Below, in pieces: positions 31,664-41,681 of a stretch of DNA of 64,000 nt; the stretch's first letter is position 1, and each line of letters opens with the position of its first letter. The translations under genes were made by a program, and so were the position numbers. The notes beneath the pieces are model-generated. The model was not told where the DNA came from. It searched no databases and was given only the letters and a program-made list of their open reading frames with translations. Location: positions 62,001 to 126,000 of the forward strand of contig JAFQUJ010000009.1 in NCBI GenBank assembly GCA_017408585.1, given 5' to 3'. The DNA comes from Clostridia bacterium. Lineage in GTDB: Bacteria > Bacillota > Clostridia > Oscillospirales > CAG-272.

Positions 31664-33466
31664 ATGAAAAGACTCTTAATCACCATAACACTTGCAATAG
31701 CTCTTGCGATATGCTTTTCAGTTAGTGCATTTGCAAGTACAATTGAAACGAATGATTATTCCGTAATTCAAGAAGCGCTTGATAATGCAACAGAGGGAGA
31801 AACCGTTACTGTCAATATGACAGGCGATGTTCTTGTTCCGAACACATCATCAGCTATAAAGCTTGAAAAAAGTGTAACACTTGTAATTAACACAAACGGA
31901 CATACCATTTACACCAATCCGGGCAGTGCCAGTGCTGGCTCGGTTTATGGATTTTTATTGAATTCGGGTTACGCAAAGCTTGTAGTTAACGGCCAGTCAA
32001 GTGTAGATGCTATGAATTATGTAGTGCCGAGTGATGAAAATCTAACCGTTTCAAACGGAGTAATTGTTGACCCTAATGATGCAAACGGTGTGAAATCACC
32101 TGACTTTGCCTCAAACGGTCCCGCAATATTCGTAAAGTCTGGCTCGATAGAATTTAACAATGTTTATTTCCGCCAATATAATAATGGAGAATGGGGAATC
32201 TTTTGTTCACCAAATTCCGGTGCCGATTATCTTGTAACTAACTTCAAGGCAATAAATTCAATCTTAAGACAGCCTGATTCTTGTAGCTACGGAGCGATCG
32301 GAACAAGAGGCGGAAATTATGAGATTCATGAATGTCTTTTTGAAGTTGATAATTCGGTAATATATGGCACTAACGATAAATACTGGGCAATGAGTGCAGG
32401 CTCATATGTTAAAAATTCAAGATTTACAAGATTAGTAATATTTGATGGCTATATGGATTCGGGCGAGACAAATCGCATTCCACAAGATAAACCGGTAGAG
32501 TTTACAAATGTAATATTTGAAAATCCGAACCTAACCATCGGCGGTGGAACTATTCATATCAATTTAATTGACTGCCAATTCCCTAATGGAATGAACATTA
32601 ATGTTTATTCTGACAGAAATGGAGAGGGAACGCTTTATATGACTCAAACTGCTACCTGCAAAACCGCAGGAAAGCAAGTATATACGAGACTCACATCTTC
32701 GGCGATTACCTCATTTGAGGGATTTCCTAATGTTGTTGAGCAATATACCATTGACAACCCCGCAATTCCGCACTCCGCAACCGATGATAACGACTGCACA
32801 ACCGATGTTCTTTGCGATATGTGTAAGGAAGTGGTTGTTTATCCAAAGCAATTTGATGCACACAAGCTACACACTCTTTCAATAAAGTACGCAAATGGCT
32901 TTGCAAAAGAGGGCTTGAAAACAATGGTATGTGAAAACTGCGAGTCCGCAACCAATGTAATCCCAACCCTACCATTGTTCGTTGCACAAGGCTACACCGT
33001 AAACGAAGGTAACACAGGCTTTGGAACAGGCTTTCAAATCAACAAGGATGCACTCGTTGAATACGAGAGCGCAAACAACACAACAATTACCTTCGGTATC
33101 GTTGTATTTAATCCTCAGCACCTAAATGGAGAAACCTTTGTTGATGGCAAGATAAACGCAACAAAGGGCGCGCTCCAATTCAACATGGACACATCATATG
33201 CAAACTGCAAGCTTTTGATTAGTGGCTTTACACAAGCTCACGCAAGCCTTGAGTTGGTGTTCGTAGGCTACGCATACGAGGGCGACAACTCAGCCAACCT
33301 TCAGCTAATGCAAAAGGAATACATTAGCACCGAGAACGCACCGGTTGAGTCACCTATGTGCTCACAGATAAACGGACTTTACACAGTAAAGCTCTCCACA
33401 GTTGCAACACCTAGCATGGTAGGTAACAAGGAAAGCCTTGACGAGTTCGTAAAGAAAACAGCATAA
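31664..33466 (+). CDS. secreted protein with right-handed beta-helix-like repeat region
   Basis: 600 residues with a signal peptide (1-24, cleavage after AFA). Residues about 30-290 are rich in short beta strands and Asn/Ser/Gly turns of the pectate-lyase-like beta-helix kind (VTLVINTNGHTIYTNPG, VTNFKAINSIL). A middle segment (about 365-440) has the pattern CDMCKEVV...CENCESAT with paired cysteines, similar to the cysteine repeats of the 56.6-kb lipoprotein. No catalytic motif or sortase signal is seen. Probably an extracellular binding or structural protein. The fold call is from pattern only. Confidence 0.65.
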   Translation: MKRLLITITLAIALAICFSVSAFASTIETNDYSVIQEALDNATEGETVTVNMTGDVLVPNTSSAIKLEKSVTLVINTNGHTIYTNPGSASAGSVYGFLLNSGYAKLVVNGQSSVDAMNYVVPSDENLTVSNGVIVDPNDANGVKSPDFASNGPAIFVKSGSIEFNNVYFRQYNNGEWGIFCSPNSGADYLVTNFKAINSILRQPDSCSYGAIGTRGGNYEIHECLFEVDNSVIYGTNDKYWAMSAGSYVKNSRFTRLVIFDGYMDSGETNRIPQDKPVEFTNVIFENPNLTIGGGTIHINLIDCQFPNGMNINVYSDRNGEGTLYMTQTATCKTAGKQVYTRLTSSAITSFEGFPNVVEQYTIDNPAIPHSATDDNDCTTDVLCDMCKEVVVYPKQFDAHKLHTLSIKYANGFAKEGLKTMVCENCESATNVIPTLPLFVAQGYTVNEGNTGFGTGFQINKDALVEYESANNTTITFGIVVFNPQHLNGETFVDGKINATKGALQFNMDTSYANCKLLISGFTQAHASLELVFVGYAYEGDNSANLQLMQKEYISTENAPVESPMCSQINGLYTVKLSTVATPSMVGNKESLDEFVKKTA

Positions 33467-33470
33467 AACA

Positions 33471-33500
33471 AAATCCACACTCAATTGAGTGTGGATTTTT
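33471..33500. terminator. bidirectional terminator between convergent genes
   Basis: AAATCCACACTCAATTGAGTGTGGATTT (in two 14-base halves) is a near-perfect inverted repeat serving both the beta-helix gene and the convergent acyltransferase gene. Confidence 0.85.
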
Positions 33501-33508
33501 GATTTTTA

Positions 33509-34795
33509 CTAATCATCGCTAGCTCTTGAGCGACGCTTAGGCTTTTTCATTTTATAAAGCTCCTCAGTTGCAAGGCGCGCCTTAGTAACGGAAGCGTTTC
33601 CCTTAGGGAAGCAGAAATAAGAAAACTCGTTATCTCCTATTCCGATCACATCGCCGATTTCATACCAATAGTAATCAGAGTATAGCGTGTGAGAGAATAT
33701 AGGTGATTGCTTATAATCAAGCCTGCCGTCAGCACCTGTTAGGTGAAATCCATCAAGGTCATGACGAAGATGTCCCGAGCCAATGTCGCACACGCCATCA
33801 AGGTTGACCTGAATGCTGATATCAACATCTATATCCAAAAGGTAAGTGCCACTCTCAAGCTCGAATTTCACACATTCTCTTTGCCAAGAATACCAATCGG
33901 GTATGTGTGAATACTCCGTTTCAGCATCAATGGCTTTTAGCTGACCATACTCGTCCATTTCCCATTTTTTACCACAGGCGTGGCAGGTGAGATAAATACC
34001 CTTGCCCTCCATTTGATTTTCCGTATTACAGCATGGACACTTATAAAGAATTCTATGTAATCCGTCAGCACGGAAGGGCGCATCAATTGATATTTTGTTA
34101 TCTCTTTGCCAAGCAAAATTGTCAAAGGCAAATGCCTCATCAATAAGAGCATCAAGCTCCTCAACCGATTTTTTTGCTATCTCCTCGGGAGTGGCAATAC
34201 ACTTAACATGAGCGCTAACCTTAATGTCACGAATTTGAAGCATATTATAAAGTGGATCACGATGAAATGCCCCCTGCGTAATAACAGTTACAACAGGCAC
34301 TCCAAGACGCTTCAATAAAAGACCAAGCCCTCTTGGAAGCGTTGTTGTGCGTCCGTCAAAGGAATATCCCGCCTCAGGATACATAAGCACGCTCGTCTTA
34401 TTTTCATGTAGCATATATTTTATGTCTTGAATAAGTGAAAAATCAGGAACATATTTGTGCGTTGGCGTACAGCCAAGCAGTCGCATAAGCTTGCCAAGGA
34501 AGCCTGACATTGCATCGACAGAGGTAACGATTCCCATTCTTCTCGGATAAAAAATACCAAAGGCAAGCTTCATATCCGTAAAGCTGGAATGGTTCATCAA
34601 AATAAGGCAGGGCTTCTTCCCAACAAGCTCCATACGCTCCGTGGTGTACGAAAACTTTGTCTTTTTTAGGGTTGAAGCAGATACCAAGCGAACAATAGTA
34701 GCAAGAAAACGACTTGGCTTAAGTGGCTTTTTGCGCTTTAAACGAGGTAGCTTTAACACCTCATCGTAGGGAAGCTTGCGGGTCTTAATTTTCAT
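33509..34795 (-). CDS. PlsC-like lysophospholipid acyltransferase with zinc-ribbon domain
   Basis: 428 residues. The acyltransferase part has the NHSSFTD (HX4D) active-site motif near residue 67, and a YPEAGYSFDG motif near 139, typical of 1-acyl-glycerol-3-phosphate acyltransferases, which add the second acyl chain in phospholipid synthesis. Unlike the usual 200-250 residue enzymes it has an additional C-terminal region with a zinc-ribbon pair CPCCNTEN ... CHACGKKW (about 255-280) and a further 140 residues of unknown type. The substrate cannot be told. An AGGAACGG site precedes the ATG. It is the last gene on the minus strand before the terminator. Confidence 0.85.
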   Translation of the reverse strand: MKIKTRKLPYDEVLKLPRLKRKKPLKPSRFLATIVRLVSASTLKKTKFSYTTERMELVGKKPCLILMNHSSFTDMKLAFGIFYPRRMGIVTSVDAMSGFLGKLMRLLGCTPTHKYVPDFSLIQDIKYMLHENKTSVLMYPEAGYSFDGRTTTLPRGLGLLLKRLGVPVVTVITQGAFHRDPLYNMLQIRDIKVSAHVKCIATPEEIAKKSVEELDALIDEAFAFDNFAWQRDNKISIDAPFRADGLHRILYKCPCCNTENQMEGKGIYLTCHACGKKWEMDEYGQLKAIDAETEYSHIPDWYSWQRECVKFELESGTYLLDIDVDISIQVNLDGVCDIGSGHLRHDLDGFHLTGADGRLDYKQSPIFSHTLYSDYYWYEIGDVIGIGDNEFSYFCFPKGNASVTKARLATEELYKMKKPKRRSRASDD

Positions 34796-34889
34796 ATTTT
34801 ATACCGTTCCTATTTTTAAAATTAATGGGGACGCTTTTTATATCATTTCAATTTTGAACTCAAATTCACCATAGCTAAAACATCAAGGC

Positions 34890-35006
34890 TTATAAGATAA
34901 CAGCTGTTTCTTTGATTTCGTTTACTTTTAAACCCTTATATGAGTGTAGCTCGGGAGCATATTTTTCGCTCTCTCTTAGCTCTTTTATAAGCTTGAGATA
35001 AACATA
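34890..35006 (-). pseudogene. in-frame coding remnant after the heparinase-like gene
   Basis: Directly after the TAA of the heparinase-like gene the same frame continues for 38 codons (VYLKLIKELRESEKY, then HSYKGLKVNEIKETAVIL) to a second TAA, with protein-like composition but no start codon. It could be the tail of a deleted gene or a read-through extension. Nothing else is seen between here and the acyltransferase gene. Confidence 0.3.
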
Positions 35007-36710
35007 TTATTTTACCTCAATCGTAAAGGCAAACGAGTTACATGGCATCTTAACATCTAAATTGATGCAATAAACATCAGAGCCAACCTTAATGCTTCCG
35101 TCCTCATTTAGCTCAAGCGCGCGTTGCTCGATAGTGTAGCTAGCGCTAGCTACATTAGGGTCAAACTTGACCATAATACCATCAATTTCAACCACACCCT
35201 CGCTTATTTTAGGCTCAATATATGAAATGAGCCTTTCAACAAAGGATGCATCACTATCCTCAATGTCAAACTCATCTACAATCTCAACGCACCTGTCACT
35301 TGCCTTAAAGCGCCTTACCAGACGCTTTAGCTCTGCAATATCATAAAGCTCTTTAAAATCAATGCTTACAACACCATTTTCAAAGCTTGTGTAAGAGCGT
35401 GTTTCACGCACATTACCCTGATACTGTCCGTTTATAATCGGCACATTGTGACCTCTTGACGAGGTTTCAAGATATGTGTACCTGTATTCGTTCTCAAAAT
35501 ATTGTCTTGTATATGGACGGCCACCGATGTCGCAAAGCACTTGCTTATCTCCACTCGCAAAAATGAACGAGCCAACATCATTATGGTTGTGGCTTTCACC
35601 GTTTGTTCCACCACGACAAGCAAAACTGTAATTTGGAGTCCTCTTTACATACCAACCTTGGTTAGCCATGAAATACTCGCAGTTCCTTGAAAGCTTGGAG
35701 TCCTTGTTTGCCTCGTTATAGCAAATAAATGTGTCAAGGAAGAATGGGAAGTAATGCACATCATAAGTTAGTGTGTCCTTTGGCGGAAATTCGTAAACAT
35801 CGCCAAATATAGACTTCAATTTGTAAGCAAGACCTGCACTTTGTGTCATTCTGCCACCAAGACCGCAGTCACCGAATGTAACAACAACATTTTCATCAAG
35901 AATCATCTTTTGATAGAAGGTAGCAATGCTCTTAATTTTTTCACCTGCCAAAAGGTCATCTTTGCCGTTTGAGTAAGAGCGTAGCATATCGGCATAAGCG
36001 ATATAGTATCCAAAACCATATCCCCAATAACCCGCACCCTCGGTGCATACACCGTCATCACCATATGCGTCAACATAAGTTTGCATATCGTGATTTATTC
36101 TATCTTTTACAAGTTCAAAAACATCGGGACGGTTGAGCATAAGCGCACAACCTACACTACCTGTGCAAACAGTTGTCCAGTTGTTTTCTCTAAACTCCCA
36201 ATGCCATCTTTGAGAGAGGAATGGAGAAACAATTCGCCTGTCAATTTCATCATCAATTCGCTTTATAATAAGTGGATGTAGCCTGTCGCCAAGTAACCTC
36301 TTAATAAGCGCAAGTGCCATACCTATCGTGCAGGCATCAAGGTCAAGTTCAAACTGATTTATCGTATCAAGCGGACCCATATGTGCGGGAAGCGCCCAGG
36401 CAAACATATCGCAAATTTCAAATATTGTGTCCTGCAAAAGTTCAAAAGCCTTTTCATTTTCGGGATAAATAAGAGAATAGACCGCACAGGTAAAGAGCCT
36501 GTGTTGACGGCGGAAAAAGTCCTTTTGATATGTGTTTCTGTCACCGACATCTTGGAAAAGTCTAAAATGACTGAACTTAGATGGCAAAATATCATCAACA
36601 CAGTATTGCTCGTAATTTTTTTCAAGTGCTTCAAGCGCACCTTTGAATTCGGGAATTTCCCTTGCTCTTACCCATATGGTAGAGTCATAATTCTTGTCTA
36701 AAATGTTCAT
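35007..36710 (-). CDS. heparinase II/III family protein
   Basis: 567 residues. An N-terminal all-helical (alpha/alpha toroid) part of about 320 residues precedes a beta part with the FACRGGTNGESHNHNDVGSF motif (near 365), whose His residues match the active-site block of heparinase II/III and oligo-alginate lyases. These enzymes cleave uronate-containing oligosaccharides by beta-elimination. There is no signal peptide, so it would act on imported oligomers or be non-lytic. It overlaps the end of the sugar-isomerase-like gene by four bases and is the last gene of the catabolic operon. An AAAAGGAG site precedes the ATG. Confidence 0.85.
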   Translation of the reverse strand: MNILDKNYDSTIWVRAREIPEFKGALEALEKNYEQYCVDDILPSKFSHFRLFQDVGDRNTYQKDFFRRQHRLFTCAVYSLIYPENEKAFELLQDTIFEICDMFAWALPAHMGPLDTINQFELDLDACTIGMALALIKRLLGDRLHPLIIKRIDDEIDRRIVSPFLSQRWHWEFRENNWTTVCTGSVGCALMLNRPDVFELVKDRINHDMQTYVDAYGDDGVCTEGAGYWGYGFGYYIAYADMLRSYSNGKDDLLAGEKIKSIATFYQKMILDENVVVTFGDCGLGGRMTQSAGLAYKLKSIFGDVYEFPPKDTLTYDVHYFPFFLDTFICYNEANKDSKLSRNCEYFMANQGWYVKRTPNYSFACRGGTNGESHNHNDVGSFIFASGDKQVLCDIGGRPYTRQYFENEYRYTYLETSSRGHNVPIINGQYQGNVRETRSYTSFENGVVSIDFKELYDIAELKRLVRRFKASDRCVEIVDEFDIEDSDASFVERLISYIEPKISEGVVEIDGIMVKFDPNVASASYTIEQRALELNEDGSIKVGSDVYCINLDVKMPCNSFAFTIEVK

Positions 36711-37486
36711 TTTTGTATCTCCTTTTCAAAAAGCTTAAGACATTGACATTCGGTAGGAAGAGAAGCCGGTGTGCCGTCAGGCATAAATTCAAGATAATAA
36801 ACTCTGTCATCGCCATTTTCAAGCACGCTAAGATACTTACACCACTCAAGATGCCCTGCCTCAAGAGAGTCCTTGTGAAACTCACCGTTTATAAAATGGT
36901 GATTGCATACATGCACATTAGTTACCCAAGGTAGCAGAGCCCTTGCCGCCTCAAGGTTGTACTCAACGCTCTTGTGCGGGTTAGGCTGATAATAAATTTT
37001 AACATTATCACAATCGATTTTTTTGAGAAATTCAATAGAACGATGGTAGTCCTCGGTAATAGTACCCCAATGACATTCAAATGCAAGAGTAAGACCGTAT
37101 TTTTTTGCAATCTGTGCAATTTCACGAGTGTGAATGACCGCCCTTCGCTCGCCATCGGCATCAATTGTACCACAGCCTGGCCAGCCTGCCCAAATTCTTA
37201 CCGTTTTTGCGCCAAGCGCTACCGCAGTTTTGCACACTCTCTTGAACATAAGAGGCGTGTGCTGTCCCTTTGAATAGGTAACGCCATAATATGAGCCATA
37301 CGAGGGACACTCAAGCCCTGCGCCATGCATTAATCGCTTAACGCGTCGAGCGAGCTTGACATTTCCCATCGGCACATGAGGCTCAGAGCCCCATTCAATA
37401 TATTTTAGACCATTTTCCTTAGCTAGCTTAATTATTTCCTTAATGCTTAGCTGTCTAAAGGTTACAGATACTAATCCTTGCTTCAT
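36707..37486 (-). CDS. sugar phosphate isomerase/epimerase-like TIM barrel protein
   Basis: 259 residues with the xylose isomerase-like TIM barrel pattern: IEWGSEPHVPMGN near the N-terminus, VRIWAGWPG in the middle, LAFECHWGT (metal-binding Glu and His) and a CNHHFING region near 200. Family members isomerise or epimerise sugars or cyclitols, and some act in C-glycoside or keto-sugar metabolism. Substrate unknown. Translationally coupled to the following heparinase-like gene. Confidence 0.85.
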   Translation of the reverse strand: MKQGLVSVTFRQLSIKEIIKLAKENGLKYIEWGSEPHVPMGNVKLARRVKRLMHGAGLECPSYGSYYGVTYSKGQHTPLMFKRVCKTAVALGAKTVRIWAGWPGCGTIDADGERRAVIHTREIAQIAKKYGLTLAFECHWGTITEDYHRSIEFLKKIDCDNVKIYYQPNPHKSVEYNLEAARALLPWVTNVHVCNHHFINGEFHKDSLEAGHLEWCKYLSVLENGDDRVYYLEFMPDGTPASLPTECQCLKLFEKEIQK

Positions 37487-37541
37487 AATTTAACCTCGTA
37501 GTATTTGGAAAAGCCAAATACAGACACATACCTAAAGATTT

Positions 37542-39497
37542 TTAATAAATATTCTTGTTTTCGCGATATTCACGCCATACATTTTCAAAGAAACCGCCAC
37601 CCTCGGGAAGAGGTCTAACAGGGCGTGCGCCACCACCAAAACCGCTACCTGTGTATGTGATTTCAAAAATTCTGTCATTTAAAGCGCCATCATCAAGCTC
37701 AAAACGGAACACGCTCTCCATCTTAGCAGGAGCAGTGCCGTTTTCAGAGGTGTAGATTGCCGATCCACGAGATTTTCCACCCGCCAACACATAAGCCTTC
37801 ATAGCTCCAATATACATCATCTCACCAAGAAGAGCATCACGCAAGCGATACGCAAGCCAAAGTCTGCTTTGAGAGTCAACCTTGACTAGCTTATCAAAAT
37901 CGTCAAACGCGCCGATAAACTCTTTAAGCGACTCATCAAAGCGTGACGCATCACGAATAGGTCCGGCAACCTCGTCCATAAGCATTTGATATTTTTGAGT
38001 TAGCGATGCAACATTGTCGCTATCTCCAAGAATGCTTCTTGTTATATTAAGGTGCTTAAGCACTGCGTTTTCGCACACATCATCAAAGATATTTTCATTT
38101 GCAAGCTCGTTTTCTCTGTGACAAGAGATAAATTGCGCACATCTTGTAGAGCCGACCTGACCGGCATTAAGAGCGCTACCACCCGGACGATAAACGCCAT
38201 GTGAGCCTGCAACCTCACCACAAGCAAACAGGTGAGAAATATTGGTTTGCCACCACATATCAATGTCAAGACCGCCATTATTGTGCTGAGCACAAAGCGC
38301 AATCTCGAGCATTTCTTTTTCAAGGTCAACACCCTTCGAAAGATAAAGGTCATATGCTGGCATATTCATAAATTGAAGCCTTGCAAGAGGAGTGCCAAAG
38401 CAAGCATGCGCATTTTCAAGATACTCACGCGCCTCACCATCAAGCTCGTCATATGGAAGCTCGTCAAGACCATAAGGATTTTTTCTAAAATCAAGATATA
38501 CTCGTCTGCCTCTCATCACACTCTCACGGAAAACAAGAAGGTCAATAATTGATGAGCCATCAAGCACCTTGCGACAGTCAAATGGCCACTCATAGCCCTT
38601 CTTAAATATCTTGGAAAGGCAAGTGCCGATATCGTCAAAGTAATCATTTAAAAATTCATATTCATTTCCGTCATCATCAACAGAAACAAAGCGAGGAAGC
38701 ACCTGCATATAAGTGCCCGATACATTCCAGCGAGGAGCGGTAGATGCAAGACCATATTGCCATTCTGTAAGGTTTCTGCCCTTAACACCTGCCTCAAAGG
38801 CAACACCCGTCGCACCATGATGACCGATAGGATAAACCGTATTTGAATAAATTCCCGCAGGACCACCGGTTGCGATTACTGTATTTTCAGCACAGAAGAG
38901 AACAAAGCGCTCGTTTTCGCTCTGAGCTATCTTGTTAAGACACAAAGCACCGATACATACCTCGTCCTTTTTAATAAATTCAATTACCTGAAGCTTGTCA
39001 AAAATTTTAATTCCACGCTTGTTTACCGCATTTTCAAGGCACTCTGTCATCATCTTTGAGGTGAGAGGTCCAACGCTTGTAGCCCTAGCTCTTGGATCGT
39101 GGTCAGTTTTGTAGCCGACATATTCTCCATAACGGTTTACAGGGAATTCAACGCCAAGCTCGCAAAGATGCAAAAACGACATAACAGATAGCGCAGCCTC
39201 CGCATAAGCAATATCACCATCAACACACTTTCCGTTGAAAAGGTCCTGAGCCATGGCCTTAGGAGAGTCAGGATAATCGGCGCAAAGGTTCATCTTGTAA
39301 TAGGTCTGCTTATCCGAGCCTGTATTTCTAGATGTGCCCATGTAAACGCCCTCGGTGACGATAGCAATATCGTCAACGCCATAGTCACTAAGACGAAGAG
39401 CACAGTTGTAGCCCGCAGCACCCGTACCAATAATAATAGTATTTAGAGTTACTTTTTTAACACTAATGCCATTTATTTGAATAATACTTTCTTTCAT
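37542..39497 (-). CDS. FAD-dependent oxidoreductase of the fumarate reductase/SdhA type
   Basis: 651 residues. N-terminal Rossmann FAD site IIGTGAAGYNCALRL, then TGSDKQTYYK in place of the usual GN/S-T loop, a capping domain, and the FAD-closing SHLFACGEVAGSHGVYRPGGSALN near residue 430. The C-terminal helical domain is like that of succinate dehydrogenase flavoproteins or L-aspartate oxidase. No iron-sulfur partner gene is adjacent, so it may be a soluble oxidase or reductase acting on a catabolic intermediate. It sits between the SDR and the isomerase genes of the operon. Confidence 0.85.
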   Translation of the reverse strand: MKESIIQINGISVKKVTLNTIIIGTGAAGYNCALRLSDYGVDDIAIVTEGVYMGTSRNTGSDKQTYYKMNLCADYPDSPKAMAQDLFNGKCVDGDIAYAEAALSVMSFLHLCELGVEFPVNRYGEYVGYKTDHDPRARATSVGPLTSKMMTECLENAVNKRGIKIFDKLQVIEFIKKDEVCIGALCLNKIAQSENERFVLFCAENTVIATGGPAGIYSNTVYPIGHHGATGVAFEAGVKGRNLTEWQYGLASTAPRWNVSGTYMQVLPRFVSVDDDGNEYEFLNDYFDDIGTCLSKIFKKGYEWPFDCRKVLDGSSIIDLLVFRESVMRGRRVYLDFRKNPYGLDELPYDELDGEAREYLENAHACFGTPLARLQFMNMPAYDLYLSKGVDLEKEMLEIALCAQHNNGGLDIDMWWQTNISHLFACGEVAGSHGVYRPGGSALNAGQVGSTRCAQFISCHRENELANENIFDDVCENAVLKHLNITRSILGDSDNVASLTQKYQMLMDEVAGPIRDASRFDESLKEFIGAFDDFDKLVKVDSQSRLWLAYRLRDALLGEMMYIGAMKAYVLAGGKSRGSAIYTSENGTAPAKMESVFRFELDDGALNDRIFEITYTGSGFGGGARPVRPLPEGGGFFENVWREYRENKNIY

Positions 39498-39560
39498 AAA
39501 AACCTCGTATATAGTTATTAAATAAGCCCCCTTATCGCTCGTGAAAAGGGAGCTTAAATA

Positions 39561-40313
39561 TTAAAGCCTTTGAATGTGCATTCCACCGTCAACGATAATT
39601 GATTGACCGGTAGTGTAGCCAAGAACGCCTGAGCAAAGCGCATAAAGAGCATCTGCACAGTCCTGTGGTGTACCCCATCTTCCAAGAGGAACAAGACCAC
39701 CTGCAATTAGGTTGTCGTACTTTTCCTTAACCTTTTCTGTCATGCCTGTGGCAATAATACCGGGACAAATCTCGTTTACAGTAATGCCATATTCGGCTAG
39801 TCTGTCTGCAAAAAGCTTTGTGAGCATAGTAGCGCCTGCCTTGGACATACAATACTCGCCACGGCTAGTTGATGAGGTGTAAGCGGAGCAGGAGGAAACA
39901 TTTGCTATATAGCAACGCGTGCCCTCGTTTTTATATTGCTTTACCATTTGATTAGCAACAAGCTGTGTGAGGAAAAATGTACCCTTTAGGTTAATGTCCA
40001 TAACAAAGTCATAGCTTTCCTCTGTCATTTCAAGAATGTCATTTCTAACTTTTGGTGCAACACCTGCAACATTTACAAGCGCAGTAATTACTCCAAATTT
40101 GTTTATAGCTGTTGTAACAGCGTTTAGTCTGTCCTCTGCATTAGCTAGATTTCCACTAACATATATAACATTTTCAAACGATGAAAACTTGTCACAGACC
40201 TTATCCTCCGGAACAATATCCATAGCTACAACTGCGTAGCCCTCTTTGTTAAATTTTTCAACTGTTGCGTAGCCAATTCCGCCCGCAGCACCTGTAATCA
40301 AAGCAACCTTCAT
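39561..40313 (-). CDS. SDR-family dehydrogenase
   Basis: 250 residues, classical short-chain dehydrogenase: nucleotide-binding VALITGAAGGIGYATVEK, NVAGVAP, and a catalytic Ser-Tyr-Lys set with YCMSKAGA near residue 160. It most likely oxidises or reduces a sugar alcohol or keto-sugar with NAD(P). The start overlaps nothing but lies five bases after the stop of the OYE-family gene, so the two are cotranscribed. Confidence 0.92.
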   Translation of the reverse strand: MKVALITGAAGGIGYATVEKFNKEGYAVVAMDIVPEDKVCDKFSSFENVIYVSGNLANAEDRLNAVTTAINKFGVITALVNVAGVAPKVRNDILEMTEESYDFVMDINLKGTFFLTQLVANQMVKQYKNEGTRCYIANVSSCSAYTSSTSRGEYCMSKAGATMLTKLFADRLAEYGITVNEICPGIIATGMTEKVKEKYDNLIAGGLVPLGRWGTPQDCADALYALCSGVLGYTTGQSIIVDGGMHIQRL

Positions 40314-40317
40314 TTTC

Positions 40318-41646
40318 TTATTCCTTTCCTAAAACAAATTTTTTATAAAGTGGCATATAAACCTCGGTATCACGAATTACGCAACCGGGCGTTCCACCCT
40401 TGCATCTCATAATTTCAGTACATTTTCCACAGCAAATGCAAAGCTTCTTGGGGTCAAGATTTGCACCCGAGGTAATAGCGCTAGCACAGTCCGGATAAGC
40501 CAAGGTTTCACGACCATAACCGGCAAAATCAAAGCCACCATTGTTAATGTAGCCCGAGCATACATTCGCACTAACACCACCAAGGAACGAAATTCCTGAG
40601 CAAATAACGGGAGTTCCCTTGATTTCCTGTGCAACCTCGCTAATGCCATCAAGCATACGCTGAACACCAAATAGAGGATGCTCCGGTGGCTCGTATGTTC
40701 CCTTAGCGTAGGGACGATTTACATGAGGATTAAAATATGGATTACCCATTGTGCAGTCAAGCAAATCAAGACCATTTGAAACGAGAATTTTAGCAAGCCT
40801 TTTCGCCTCGCTAAGATCCGGAGTAATACCCTCGCCCTCGTTTACACCAAAGCCATATGGATACTCAAAGCCATCATAAATGTTAAGGCGAGAGGTGATA
40901 ATGAAATTGTTCTTATTTGTCGCAAGCCTTGCTTCCTTAACAGCGGTAGTCAAAAGACGAGTACGATTTTCAAAAGAACCGCCATATCTGCCCTCGCGAT
41001 TATAAGCTGAGAGAATTTCACTCAAAAGATATCTGTGACAGCTCTTAATATCTCCACCATCAAAGCCACATTTTTCGGCATCAATCGCACCTTGAACCAG
41101 CGCCTCGCAAACTCTGTCGAGATATTCGTCGCTAACGATGCGAGATGGGTCAATAGGATTGTCCTTTTCAAAAATAGGATTGTTGTATGCGATAAGCGGA
41201 GCAGGAGTACCCTCCGGCTTTGAATATCTGCCTGAGTGGGTGAGCTGACAAATAACAATAGGCTCAAAGCCATTTGCTCTCATGCACTCTTCCTTAATAT
41301 CTGCTACAATCCTCTTGAAATCATCTTGTGTTTTAGGTGTTAGATACATTTGTCTTGGGTTAGCGCGACCTTCACCCAAAACTGCGGTAGCCTCAAACCA
41401 AATAATACCCGCACCGCCTCTTGCAAAGCGAAGATATCTTCTTTTTGTAAGAGTGTCGGGAGCGCCATCATATGTACCGTCACAGCCCTCCATCGCTTGA
41501 TAGACAATTCTGTTGTTTACAGTCTTAGAGCCAACCTTAATAGGAGTGGCAAGGACAGAAATGTCGTCACTGTAAGGAAAGCGAGTCCCACTCTCCTCGC
41601 AAGCTTTTAAAAGCATATCTCTATCTTGAATAACCTGATAAGCCAT
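40318..41646 (-). CDS. NADH:flavin oxidoreductase, old yellow enzyme family
   Basis: 442 residues with the OYE TIM barrel: TPIKVGSKTVNNRIV at the start, ICQLTHSGRYS, and a HRYLLSEILSAYNREGRYGGSF block near 220. The C-terminus has a cysteine set CICCGKCTEIMRCKGGTPGC (near 405-425) like the Fe-S-binding region of 2,4-dienoyl-CoA reductase-type enzymes, but without their flavodoxin and second Rossmann domains. The substrate would be an activated alkene or related compound. First gene of the minus-strand catabolic operon. Confidence 0.88.
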   Translation of the reverse strand: MAYQVIQDRDMLLKACEESGTRFPYSDDISVLATPIKVGSKTVNNRIVYQAMEGCDGTYDGAPDTLTKRRYLRFARGGAGIIWFEATAVLGEGRANPRQMYLTPKTQDDFKRIVADIKEECMRANGFEPIVICQLTHSGRYSKPEGTPAPLIAYNNPIFEKDNPIDPSRIVSDEYLDRVCEALVQGAIDAEKCGFDGGDIKSCHRYLLSEILSAYNREGRYGGSFENRTRLLTTAVKEARLATNKNNFIITSRLNIYDGFEYPYGFGVNEGEGITPDLSEAKRLAKILVSNGLDLLDCTMGNPYFNPHVNRPYAKGTYEPPEHPLFGVQRMLDGISEVAQEIKGTPVICSGISFLGGVSANVCSGYINNGGFDFAGYGRETLAYPDCASAITSGANLDPKKLCICCGKCTEIMRCKGGTPGCVIRDTEVYMPLYKKFVLGKE

Positions 41647-41681
41647 TATAAATTACCTCCAATTTATACTTACATATAATA

